Assembly (NCBI GenBank): GCA_964585545.1
Contig: CAZPDT010000005.1
Location: 62,001-126,000, forward strand
DNA length: 64,000 bases
Direction of reading: 5' to 3'
Origin: Brumimicrobium sp964585545
Lineage (GTDB): Bacteria > Bacteroidota > Bacteroidia > Flavobacteriales_D > Crocinitomicaceae
This document shows, in pieces, positions 37,240 through 45,962 of this stretch (the first letter of the stretch is position 1; each line of letters begins with the position of its first letter). The notes under the pieces are model-generated. The model saw only the letters and a program-made list of their open reading frames with translations, had not been told where the DNA came from and did no database searches. The translations under genes were made by a program, and so were the position numbers.

Positions 37240-37911
37240 TTACATCTTTATTGCCCTAAGCATTTCTCTTTTTCCTGGAGGACCCGTTATTTTCTCTACA
37301 TCAAATCCAGAGTGTAACATGTTTCTCCTTACTTCTCCTTTGGCACAATATGTTACAAGAATACCATTTTTAGACAGGCTATCATACATTTTTTGAAATA
37401 CCTCAAGCGTCCACATTTCTGGTTGAACACGTGGGGCGAATGCATCAAAATATATAAGATTATAGGCGTTTTTAGTGGGATGAAAATCAATCAATTTTAC
37501 TCTTTTTTTAAATAAAGTAAATTGGGTATTGATTCTTACTGACGCATTCCAGTTGGATTCATGGATTTGCTGGTATTCTTCTTTTACGGATTGAAAACAG
37601 GGCAATTGACCATAACCAAGATTTTCTATTTCTTTGATATTAACAGGATACGCTTCTATACCTGTATAGTTTACTGTTTTCTTCTCTTCAATTCCTCTAA
37701 TTAAGGTTAAAGCTGCATTTAACCCCGTTCCAAAGCCAATTTCTAGAATTTTGTATTTCGAGGTAGACAATTGATCCCAACCACTTTTAAGAAATACATG
37801 TTTTGCTTCTTGTACAGCACCATGTACAGAGTGATAACTTTCTTTAAGTTCAGGCAAATGAATGGTTTTTGATCCATCAGCTGTCTCAATTATTTCTCGT
37901 CTTATATCCAT
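37240..37911 (-). CDS. mnmD: tRNA 5-methylaminomethyl-2-thiouridine methyltransferase MnmD
   Basis: SAM-dependent enzyme for the last methylation of the wobble uridine (mnm5s2U34) in certain tRNAs. The 223-residue stand-alone MnmD form lacks the MnmC oxidase domain of the fused enterobacterial enzyme. SAM motif ILEIGFGTGLNAAL near residue 60, then YFDAFAPRVQPEMW and GPPGKREMLRA at the C-terminus are diagnostic. A terminator separates it from the upstream M16 gene. Confidence 0.92.
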   Translation of the reverse strand: MDIRREIIETADGSKTIHLPELKESYHSVHGAVQEAKHVFLKSGWDQLSTSKYKILEIGFGTGLNAALTLIRGIEEKKTVNYTGIEAYPVNIKEIENLGYGQLPCFQSVKEEYQQIHESNWNASVRINTQFTLFKKRVKLIDFHPTKNAYNLIYFDAFAPRVQPEMWTLEVFQKMYDSLSKNGILVTYCAKGEVRRNMLHSGFDVEKITGPPGKREMLRAIKM

Positions 37912-37923
37912 TATTTGTTCAAA

Positions 37924-37952
37924 AAAACCAGTCCTGGAAATGAACTGGTTTT
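37924..37952 (-). terminator. Terminator of the M16 peptidase gene
   Basis: A 9-bp perfect stem (AAAACCAGT/ACTGGTTTT) with an 11-base loop. Read leftwards it is followed by a seven-T run, 28 bases after the peptidase stop and 12 bases before mnmD. Confidence 0.8.
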
Positions 37953-37980
37953 AATAAGTTAAATCAATTTTCAACTCAAT

Positions 37981-40824
37981 TTATTCATCTTTTTCTGGAA
38001 AAGAGATAGCTGTTAAGTGGCTTCCACTTAATAACGTATTGGCTGTTTTGATGATGTCTTTTTGGGTAACGGCTTTGAGGTTTTTTTCATAATTTAGGAA
38101 AAACGCTTTGCTTTTTCCCCAAACCATAATGTCTTCTAAACGTTCTGACCAAAAGTCATTCTTTTTTAACTTTTCTTTATATCCTTCCAGAGTGGCCTTT
38201 ACTGCCTTTTCTAGACTACCCTTCGGGCCACCATTTTCCTTGTATCCTTTGATTTCCTTATCGATTTCCTGAAGAATGGTGTCTACATTCTCTGGACCAG
38301 TTGGCAATTGGATAACAACACTGTATTGAGGATAAGGAAATTCAGAAACTTGGGCCATTGCAGCTCCTCCATATATAACTTGCATCTTTTCCCTGATTGT
38401 GTCATTGATTTGCATTGTCATGATTTGACCAAGTAAATCGGATTGCATAGCCAACTCAGGTGTGTATTTAATATCTTCTCCATGATGCATGTCGAGAATT
38501 AAGCTGCGGTTATTCGATCCTTTATAGAATTTAAACATTTTGTCTCCTTTGATCACACGAACACCATTGTCCTTGTACATTGGTTTCTCGCCTTTTACAG
38601 GAAGACTGGCAATATACTTTTCCAATAAGGGTTTTAAATGAGATGGATCAACATTTCCCACAATAAAGAAATGGAAACCATCTGCATTGCTAAATTGATC
38701 TTTATAAATTTCTATTACACGTTCTGCATCAATATTGCTAAGGTCATTTTCATCGGGAATGGTAATTGGAGCCATTGGATTGTTGTCGTACATTATTTTA
38801 GTTAAAGTGTCTATAAAAGCATATTGAGGATTGGCTTTTAGAAACTTCAATTGTGTTCTTTGTTTGGTTAGAAAGCCATGGAACAAAGCTGTATCAAGTC
38901 TTGGAGAGGTCAGTTTTAAGTAATTGAGTTCTAATAAAGTCTCAAAGTCTTTTACCGAAGAAGAACCACTAACACTGTTAGATATTTCGCCCATATTAGG
39001 AGTTAATGATACTGTTTTCCCTGAAAGAAAATCCTTTAAATCAGAAGGAGTAAATTCACCATATCCCATTACACCAATAACACTTGAAAGGAACTGAACA
39101 TTGGACTTGTCTGCAACACCGTATTGACCTGTTCCTCCGAATTTTGTTCCTGTAAACACAATTTCATCACTTTTAAAATCGGTTGGTTTTACAGTTACTT
39201 TTACCCCATTACTTAATGTATAAGTAGTTGTTCCCAATTCCTTATCTTGAGTTTCTTTGATTATCTTTCCTGGTGTAGGATTTGATTGTAACAATTGACT
39301 TGCTGTTTCTTGCTCAGAAGTTTTTGTTACCTTTTGTTGAAAGGCTTCTTTTATAATATTCAGTAACTCTTTTTCTGATGGAAGATTTATATCTCCTTTT
39401 TCGGGTCCTGTAATTAAAGCAAAGAAATTTTTTGAATTCGATAGAATTTCATTGGCCAATTCACTCACTTCTTTTGAGGTAATTGTTGGCAACATTTCTT
39501 GAACATATTTATATTCGTTCTCAATTCCTGGAATGGGCTCTTGGCGCATAAAATTTCGAGAATACTCGCCGACTAAATCTGATGAAAGTGTTTTGTCTCT
39601 TTCTTTATATGATTTCTCATACGAAGCCAATATACGTTTCTTTGTGTTTTCGATATCATTTTTAGAAAAACCATAATCTCTAATACGTATAATTTCTGCA
39701 ATAGCGGAATCAATAGCTGTTTTGAAATCTTTAATGGGCATTAAATCAAGATTAAACCCTTCATTTTTTAAAGTAAAAGCTCCAAATGCACCACTTAAAG
39801 AGGCATTTGCACCTGCATAAGGAGGATTTCCTGTTTGTGCCATTTTATGAAGCTTTTGATTGATGGTTTGTGTAAAAATACTTCTTATTAGAGAATGGCG
39901 ATAATCACCTAAAGTCTTTTCTGTTTGCACTTTATGTGCTGGGAAAAGAAGGGTTAAATTATAGTTGGTTGCTTCGGGATCTGTCACAACCATAGCTTTA
40001 GGCTGTTGATAAGGTTTAATCTTGTAGTAAACACGTTCCCTTTCGTTTTTTGGATTCTTTAATCCTCCAAAATATTTTTTAATCAACTCCTCTGCCTTTT
40101 GAGCGGTGATATCGCCAACTACAATTACAGCCATATTATTGGGTCGGTACCAATCATGGTAGTATTCTCGTATAAGCTCAGGACTTGCATTCTCTATAAC
40201 GTCTTTTGTGCCTATTGGAAGTCGGTCGGCAAAACGAGAATTATTTAACATTTCGGGAAGAAACTGTTTCATCATTCGATTACTGGCACTTTCTTGATGT
40301 ATTCGCATTTCTTCCAACACCACTTTTCTTTCAGCATTTACTTCTTCAGGAGTAATTAATGCTCCTCCAGCCCAATCGGCTAAAATTTGAAAACCATGAT
40401 TAACATTATCAGGGTTATCGGTTGGAATAGGCAAGATATAATAAGTGCGTTCAAAACCAGTGTTGGCATTGAGGTCAGCACCGAATTTTACGCCAATATC
40501 TTGAAGGTATTGCACTAAAGCATTTTTTGGGAAATGTTTTAGACCATTAAAATTCATGTGTTCCATAAAATGAGCCAACCCAAGCTGATTGTCATTTTCA
40601 AGAATGGATCCTGCATTGACAACCAATCTCAGCTCTATTTTGTCTTTTGGCTTATCATTGTGTTTGATATAATAGGTGAGACCGTTGGGTAAAACATCCT
40701 TTGTTACATCTGGAGCTAGAGGAATCGGAGTGTCAAGTTTTGTTGTTTGTGCTGTTACAGAAAAAAATGTTGCAACAGTAAGAAGAAGAGTTAATAAAAC
40801 CCTAGAATGAAAATATTTTGTCAT
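37981..40824 (-). CDS. M16 family zinc peptidase
   Basis: A 947-residue secreted (probably periplasmic) insulinase-type metallopeptidase, with signal peptide to SVTAQ. The inverted zinc motif HxxEH is intact (His85, Glu88, His89 in LAHFMEHMNFNG), with the third ligand expected in the EEVNAERKVVLEEM helix near residue 165. Four M16 lobes fit the full length, so both the active and the inactive halves are present in one chain. It probably degrades peptides; no pathway follows from the neighbours. Confidence 0.93.
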   Translation of the reverse strand: MTKYFHSRVLLTLLLTVATFFSVTAQTTKLDTPIPLAPDVTKDVLPNGLTYYIKHNDKPKDKIELRLVVNAGSILENDNQLGLAHFMEHMNFNGLKHFPKNALVQYLQDIGVKFGADLNANTGFERTYYILPIPTDNPDNVNHGFQILADWAGGALITPEEVNAERKVVLEEMRIHQESASNRMMKQFLPEMLNNSRFADRLPIGTKDVIENASPELIREYYHDWYRPNNMAVIVVGDITAQKAEELIKKYFGGLKNPKNERERVYYKIKPYQQPKAMVVTDPEATNYNLTLLFPAHKVQTEKTLGDYRHSLIRSIFTQTINQKLHKMAQTGNPPYAGANASLSGAFGAFTLKNEGFNLDLMPIKDFKTAIDSAIAEIIRIRDYGFSKNDIENTKKRILASYEKSYKERDKTLSSDLVGEYSRNFMRQEPIPGIENEYKYVQEMLPTITSKEVSELANEILSNSKNFFALITGPEKGDINLPSEKELLNIIKEAFQQKVTKTSEQETASQLLQSNPTPGKIIKETQDKELGTTTYTLSNGVKVTVKPTDFKSDEIVFTGTKFGGTGQYGVADKSNVQFLSSVIGVMGYGEFTPSDLKDFLSGKTVSLTPNMGEISNSVSGSSSVKDFETLLELNYLKLTSPRLDTALFHGFLTKQRTQLKFLKANPQYAFIDTLTKIMYDNNPMAPITIPDENDLSNIDAERVIEIYKDQFSNADGFHFFIVGNVDPSHLKPLLEKYIASLPVKGEKPMYKDNGVRVIKGDKMFKFYKGSNNRSLILDMHHGEDIKYTPELAMQSDLLGQIMTMQINDTIREKMQVIYGGAAMAQVSEFPYPQYSVVIQLPTGPENVDTILQEIDKEIKGYKENGGPKGSLEKAVKATLEGYKEKLKKNDFWSERLEDIMVWGKSKAFFLNYEKNLKAVTQKDIIKTANTLLSGSHLTAISFPEKDE

Positions 40825-40841
40825 AATTCTATTATTTGATA

Positions 40842-40849
40842 CAAAATTA
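40842..40849 (-). promoter_or_regulatory. Probable -7 element of the M16 peptidase promoter
   Basis: On the minus strand TAATTTTG matches TAnnTTTG, 17 bases before the ATG. No -33 TTG seen. Confidence 0.4.
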
Positions 40850-41007
40850 TAAATATTTAAAAGGTAATGGGTTATTTATGAATTTTTATGAACTATATAT
40901 TTTGGATGGTCTGTTAACCCGAATTCTAAGACAGAGGGTCTTTTGCAACAGTAGAGTTTATCAATAAAATCAGAAGTCAGGTGTTTTTTAATTAGCTTAT
41001 TTAGTAT

Positions 41008-44000
41008 TTATCTTACCACAGTTATATTCCCTGTTTTTTCTACCTGTTTTCCGTTCTCTAATGTTGCTTTTAACTTATAAATATACGTTCCACTTTGTAC
41101 AGGTTTACCTCTATATTTACCATTCCAGCACTCTTCTTGGTCTTTGGTTTGGAAAACAAGTTCCCCCCAACGGTTAAATATAGTAAAATCCATTGAAACA
41201 ATACACTCTCCAAGTACACATTGTAAATCATTCAATCCATCGGCATTGGGAGAAAAAGTGTTGGGAACAAAAATCTCCGCACAAGGAAGAATTACATTAA
41301 TAACAACTGTGTCTGTAGAAACACAACCATTATCATCAGTTACAGCAACAATATAAGTTGTTGAGTGATCTGGTGTTGCAACAGGATCTTTACAATCCGT
41401 ACAACTTAGTCCATCTGGTGGAAACCAAGAAATGTTGTCTACGGTAACATTTGGGTCAACAAACAGGTTGATACTTACACTTTCTCCCTGTTGAATGGTT
41501 ACATCGTCAGCAGGAATTACTTCTACGTAAAAGGAATTGCCTTGTGGTACATTATAAGAAACTGTTTTACTACAACCATTGTCATCCGTCACAGTAACTT
41601 CATACATTCCAAATGCCAGTCCTGTCGCTTGATTTGTAATACTTACGCCAGGATTCCATGTATAGGAATAATTTCCTGAACCACCCGTAACGGTAAGATC
41701 AATTTCTCCATTGTCTATTCCACAATCAGTAGGGGTAATGGTTTCATTAATACTTATGGAATCGGGTTCAGCAATTGTAATTTGAACATCATCCGAACAG
41801 CCCCCATCGTCTGTAACGGTAACGGTGTAGGTTCCTGGCATTAAGTTAGAAGCATTTGCAGCGCTTCCCCCTGTAGGTAACCAGCTATAAGTATAGTTTC
41901 CAGTTCCTCCACTTGCACTTACTACTCCACTTCCATCAGCTGCTCCATGGCAAGAAATATCGGTGCTGCTTACAACGTTTAATGTTATTCCTCCAGAGTT
42001 ATTTAAACTTTCTGTTCCAGTTCCTTCACACCCATTATTGTCGATAATAACAATGTTGTATGTTCCAGGACCTAAATTAGAGAAAGTGCCATTGGATTGT
42101 GTTGTTGTTCCCCCATCGATTGAATAATCGGTGATGGCAAAACCAGAGGCTGGGGTAATAATAATTTCTCCGTCATTGTTCCCACAAGAAGGATCTGTTG
42201 TTGATGTGGTAAATGTAGGACTGGCATTAACGGTAACGTCTTGCGTTTGTGAAGCTGGACAAGTACCATTTGTAGTGTATTCCACCGTATATGTTGTTCC
42301 ACCAACACCGTTTGTTATTTCCCCAGTTGAACCATCAATAGATGCGCCGTCTCCAGTTGGAGTAACAATGGTAAATGTACCGCCGGGCGTTCCTGTAATG
42401 GTTGCACTGTTTGTTGTTCCTTCACAAAAATCAGTTAAAGAAAAAGAAGGATCGTCAAGAGATCCAGCGTTGTTTAAAGTTACACTTCCTGTAGCTTCAC
42501 ATCCGTTATTGTCGATAATGACAATATTGTATGTTCCAGGACCTAAATTAGAGAAAGTGCCATTGGATTGGGTAGTTGTTCCTCCATCAATAGAATAATC
42601 AGTAATTGTAAAGCCAGAGGCTGGGGTAATAATGATTTCACCGTCATTGTTCCCACAAGAAGGATCTGTAGTTGATGTTGTAAACGTAGGACTGGCATTA
42701 ACGGTAACGTCTTGCGTTTGTGAAGCTGGACAAGTACCATTTGTAGTGTATTCCACCGTATATGTTGTTCCACCAACACCGTTTGTTATTTCCCCAGTTG
42801 AACCATCAATAGATGCGCCGTCTCCAGTTGGAGTAACAATGGTAAATGTACCGCCGGGCGTTCCTGTAATGGTTGCACTGTTTGTTGTTCCTTCACAAAA
42901 ATCAGTTAAAGAAAAAGAAGGATCGTCAAGAGATCCAGCGTTGTTTAAAGTTACACTTCCTGTAGCTTCACATCCGTTATTGTCGATAATGACAATATTG
43001 TATGTTCCAGGACCTAAATTAGAGAAAGTGCCATTGGATTGGGTAGTTGTTCCTCCATCGATTGAATAATCGGTGATGGTAAAACCAGAGGCTGGGGTAA
43101 TAATGATTTCTCCGTTGTTGTTCCCACACGAGGGATCTGTAGTTGATGTTGTAAAAGTAGGTGGAGGATTTACTGTAATTGTATAAGTGACAGGTGAAGG
43201 AGCAGGACTACAACCGGAAGCCGGTGATGTTACAGTTATTGTTGCAGAAATGGGGTTATTTGTTGCGTTTGTTGCGGTAAAAGCTGGCGCATTTCCTGTT
43301 CCTGACGCTCCTAATCCAATATTTGTATTAGAGTTTGACCATTCAAAAGAGGCTCCACTTGGTGTACTGGTATAATTTGATGCTGGAACAGACGTTCCAG
43401 TACAAACGTTAATATTTGAAACAGGGTCAATAACAGTACTTCCTCCTCCACCTGTGGCTGGAACAATACAGTCCATCAGTGCAATACGTGACCCAGAGCC
43501 TGTTCCGTTGTGGGTTAAATAAAATTCAGTAGCTCCTCCAGGAACATTAAGAGTTGCAATATTTCCAGAAGTACTTCCTCCATTGTACCTTATGCCTGAT
43601 CCTCCATTAATTAAAACATAGTTACTTGTACAAAAATTTGTAATTGAAACAGTTCCACAATTAGAAGCAAAATAAAACTCTTCCCCTGCATTGGTGCCGT
43701 TAAAAATTACTGTAATTGAGGAAACAGGAGCACTAAAATTTAAAGTAATTTGTTGCGCAGCACTGTTTAACCAATATGCGGGAGAATTTGTAGCCATAGC
43801 GTTTGATCCACAATTATATGTAGAGTTGCTTAAAGTTGGAACGCCAGGAGCTGAGGATGTTACAGTTACACCTGAACTGCTGTTGTATGGATAATCATTG
43901 ACGTTTAACACATAAGCAGTATTGTAATTACTTAGATTACAAGGTGTCTGGGCTTCATAAAAAAAGGGAAATAGGACAAGGAGAAAGAAAAGTTTAATTT

Positions 44001-44043
44001 CTTTTGTAAGTAATGAGTCTTTAAAAAAATAAAATTTATCCAT
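41008..44043 (-). CDS. Surface protein with tandemly duplicated SprB-type repeats and type B T9SS signal
   Basis: A 1011-residue secreted protein. The N-terminal signal is long and ends near FYEAQ; a beta-rich lectin-like domain (about 35-195) is followed by a glycine stretch and immunoglobulin-like modules. Residues about 295-690 contain a 157-residue unit present twice in full plus a third partial copy: each has a SprB-like part (FTTSTTDPSCGNN ... DNNGCE) and a spacer (SLDDPSFSLTDFCEG ...). Two more SprB repeats and a type B sorting domain (VPNTFSPNADGLNDLQCV ... TGNITVVR) complete it. Repeat number probably varies between strains. Confidence 0.9.
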   Translation of the reverse strand: MDKFYFFKDSLLTKEIKLFFLLVLFPFFYEAQTPCNLSNYNTAYVLNVNDYPYNSSSGVTVTSSAPGVPTLSNSTYNCGSNAMATNSPAYWLNSAAQQITLNFSAPVSSITVIFNGTNAGEEFYFASNCGTVSITNFCTSNYVLINGGSGIRYNGGSTSGNIATLNVPGGATEFYLTHNGTGSGSRIALMDCIVPATGGGGSTVIDPVSNINVCTGTSVPASNYTSTPSGASFEWSNSNTNIGLGASGTGNAPAFTATNATNNPISATITVTSPASGCSPAPSPVTYTITVNPPPTFTTSTTDPSCGNNNGEIIITPASGFTITDYSIDGGTTTQSNGTFSNLGPGTYNIVIIDNNGCEATGSVTLNNAGSLDDPSFSLTDFCEGTTNSATITGTPGGTFTIVTPTGDGASIDGSTGEITNGVGGTTYTVEYTTNGTCPASQTQDVTVNASPTFTTSTTDPSCGNNDGEIIITPASGFTITDYSIDGGTTTQSNGTFSNLGPGTYNIVIIDNNGCEATGSVTLNNAGSLDDPSFSLTDFCEGTTNSATITGTPGGTFTIVTPTGDGASIDGSTGEITNGVGGTTYTVEYTTNGTCPASQTQDVTVNASPTFTTSTTDPSCGNNDGEIIITPASGFAITDYSIDGGTTTQSNGTFSNLGPGTYNIVIIDNNGCEGTGTESLNNSGGITLNVVSSTDISCHGAADGSGVVSASGGTGNYTYSWLPTGGSAANASNLMPGTYTVTVTDDGGCSDDVQITIAEPDSISINETITPTDCGIDNGEIDLTVTGGSGNYSYTWNPGVSITNQATGLAFGMYEVTVTDDNGCSKTVSYNVPQGNSFYVEVIPADDVTIQQGESVSINLFVDPNVTVDNISWFPPDGLSCTDCKDPVATPDHSTTYIVAVTDDNGCVSTDTVVINVILPCAEIFVPNTFSPNADGLNDLQCVLGECIVSMDFTIFNRWGELVFQTKDQEECWNGKYRGKPVQSGTYIYKLKATLENGKQVEKTGNITVVR
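42131..43072. repeat. Two tandem 471-bp units inside the 41008 surface gene
   Basis: Period exactly 471 bp (157 codons). Bases 42215-42588 and 42686-43059 are identical by direct reading over 374 bp, while sequence either side shows scattered differences. A third partial copy of the SprB part lies at about 42010-42140. The unit keeps the reading frame. Confidence 0.93.
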
Positions 44044-44361
44044 AGTATTAGAAATAGCTTTAATATTTAAAACGAATTATTGTCTATAAAGGTTGCCCAA
44101 AAGTATTAATTTTATAGGAACAGTTGTTTTATGAATAAATTTAAAATGGCTAAATAATTTCTATTCTTTATTTTAGATTATCTTTTATATATTTGAATGT
44201 GAATAACTCCTTTTGTCTTTGCGATAATTTTTTATATCGAGTATGGAATATTTGTGGGTTACAGCACAATAAAAGTTATGCACAAAAATTTAGTTTTACA
44301 CATTCGAGAAAGATGGTCTATAGGAATTTTAAAATAGGGTGCATTTGAATATATTTGTGGT
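44044..44361. other. Intergenic region between the 41008 gene and dnaB
   Basis: 318 AT-rich bases between divergent genes. It contains the leftward -7 element at 44098-44105 and two rightward TATATTTG matches: 44188-44195, and 44350-44357, which ends four bases before the dnaB ATG and could drive a leaderless or very short-leader mRNA. Neither has a clear -33. Confidence 0.4.
44098..44105 (-). promoter_or_regulatory. Probable -7 element of the 41008-44043 gene
   Basis: On the minus strand TACTTTTG matches TAnnTTTG, 54 bases before the ATG. Confidence 0.4.
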
Positions 44362-45933
44362 ATGGAAAATGAAGATAAAAAAAGTATAAAACCAACAAGA
44401 AAAAGAAACCTTAAAGTCAGCAAAACACCTTCAGATCATGGGCGTTTACCGCCTCAGGCTGTAGATCTTGAAGAAGCTGTGCTGGGCGCTATGATGATTG
44501 ATAACATGGCTTTGAATGCAGTTATTGATATTTTGCGGACGAAAGATGCTTTTTATGATCCAAAGCATCAGCTTATTTTTGAAGCCATTCGTGAATTGGC
44601 TGAATCAACAAATCCAATTGATTTATTAACCGTTACAGAACAGCTTCGTAAAATGGGAAGCTTAGAGATTGTAGGTGGCCCTTTTTATATATCCAGATTA
44701 ACAAATAAAGTAGCTTCCGCAGCTCATATTGAACACCATAGTAGAATCATTATTGAGAAATATATCCAAAGAGAAGTTATCGGAATTTCTAATGAAATTC
44801 TTAAAGAAGCATACGACGAAACAAAAGATGTTTTTAATGTGCTGTCGAAAGCTGAAGAAATGTTATTTGAGATTGCTCAAAATAATATGAAGAAAAGCTA
44901 TGATACAATGCAAGGAGCCATGAAAGACGCCATGGAAGAAATTGTAAAAGCACGAGAAAATAAAGATGGGGTTTCAGGAGTTCCAACAGGATTTAAAGAT
45001 TTAGACCGTATTACTTCAGGCTGGCAACGCTCTGATATGATTGTTGTAGCTGCTCGACCCGGGATGGGGAAAACAGCTTTTGTTTTGTCTATGGCCAGAA
45101 ATATCGCAGTTGATTATAAGATGCCAGTCGCCCTTTTTTCTCTTGAAATGTCGAGTGTGCAATTGGTTAAAAGGTTGATTTCATCAGAGGCAGAAATTGA
45201 TGCCCAAAAATTAAGAAAAGGAAATATTGAAGATTATGAATTTCAGCAAATTAATACAAAAATTGGAGCTTTAGCAAAGGCAGATATTTTTATTGATGAT
45301 ACCCCAGGAATATCTATTTTTGAATTGCGGGCTAAATGCAGAAGGTTAAAACAAAAAAACAATATAGAAATTGTTATTATTGATTATCTTCAGTTGATGA
45401 CAGGAGGCACCAATAAAACCATTGGTAACCGTGAACAAGAAATCTCACACATTTCCCGTTCTCTAAAGGAAATTGCTAAAGAACTTAATGTCCCCGTAAT
45501 TGTTTTATCACAATTGAACCGTTCTGTTGAGCAAAGGGGAGGAGATAAGAAACCGGTTCTTTCCGACTTAAGGGAGTCGGGTGCCATTGAACAGGATGCA
45601 GATATCGTTTCTTTTATTTACCGCCCAGAATATTACGGATTGATTGAAGATGAAAATGGAAGCTCAACGCAGGGAGAAGGGCATATTATTATTGCAAAAC
45701 ATAGAAATGGTGTTACCGATACTGTTAAATTGAAGTTTATTGGTAAATATGCCAAATTTGATAATTTTGATTCCTATGCTATGGACGATGATATACATCA
45801 AGTTAATCCAATGCCTATTGGAACAGATTTTGAAACAGAAGGTACAGAACGTATGATTAAAGGCAGCCGATTAAATGATAGCAATGATGACTTTGATGTT
45901 TCACAAAACGATACTGGGGAAGTACCATTCTAA
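44362..45933 (+). CDS. dnaB: Replicative DNA helicase DnaB
   Basis: Hexameric helicase that unwinds DNA at the replication fork. The 523-residue protein has the N-terminal primase-interaction domain (LPPQAVDLEEAVLGAMMID) and the RecA-like core: Walker A ARPGMGKTAF near residue 231, Walker B VIIDYLQLM, and SDLRESGAIEQDAD with the arginine-finger region. The acidic C-terminal tail is longer than in E. coli. No intein interrupts it. Its stop overlaps the possible first ATG of the next gene. Confidence 0.97.
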   Translation: MENEDKKSIKPTRKRNLKVSKTPSDHGRLPPQAVDLEEAVLGAMMIDNMALNAVIDILRTKDAFYDPKHQLIFEAIRELAESTNPIDLLTVTEQLRKMGSLEIVGGPFYISRLTNKVASAAHIEHHSRIIIEKYIQREVIGISNEILKEAYDETKDVFNVLSKAEEMLFEIAQNNMKKSYDTMQGAMKDAMEEIVKARENKDGVSGVPTGFKDLDRITSGWQRSDMIVVAARPGMGKTAFVLSMARNIAVDYKMPVALFSLEMSSVQLVKRLISSEAEIDAQKLRKGNIEDYEFQQINTKIGALAKADIFIDDTPGISIFELRAKCRRLKQKNNIEIVIIDYLQLMTGGTNKTIGNREQEISHISRSLKEIAKELNVPVIVLSQLNRSVEQRGGDKKPVLSDLRESGAIEQDADIVSFIYRPEYYGLIEDENGSSTQGEGHIIIAKHRNGVTDTVKLKFIGKYAKFDNFDSYAMDDDIHQVNPMPIGTDFETEGTERMIKGSRLNDSNDDFDVSQNDTGEVPF

Positions 45934-45962
45934 TGAAGATAAAGATTAAAAAAAACAATACA

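Noticed and set aside
42131..43069. Two near-identical plus-strand open frames (155 and 145 codons) opposite the 41008 surface gene
   Set aside because: They mirror the 471-bp tandem repeat on the other strand; no start signal, signal peptide or family resemblance, while the minus-strand frame is a clear surface protein.
42131..43072. Possible CRISPR array because of regular repeats
   Set aside because: The repeats are 471 bp, protein coding and without unique spacers; no cas genes are present.
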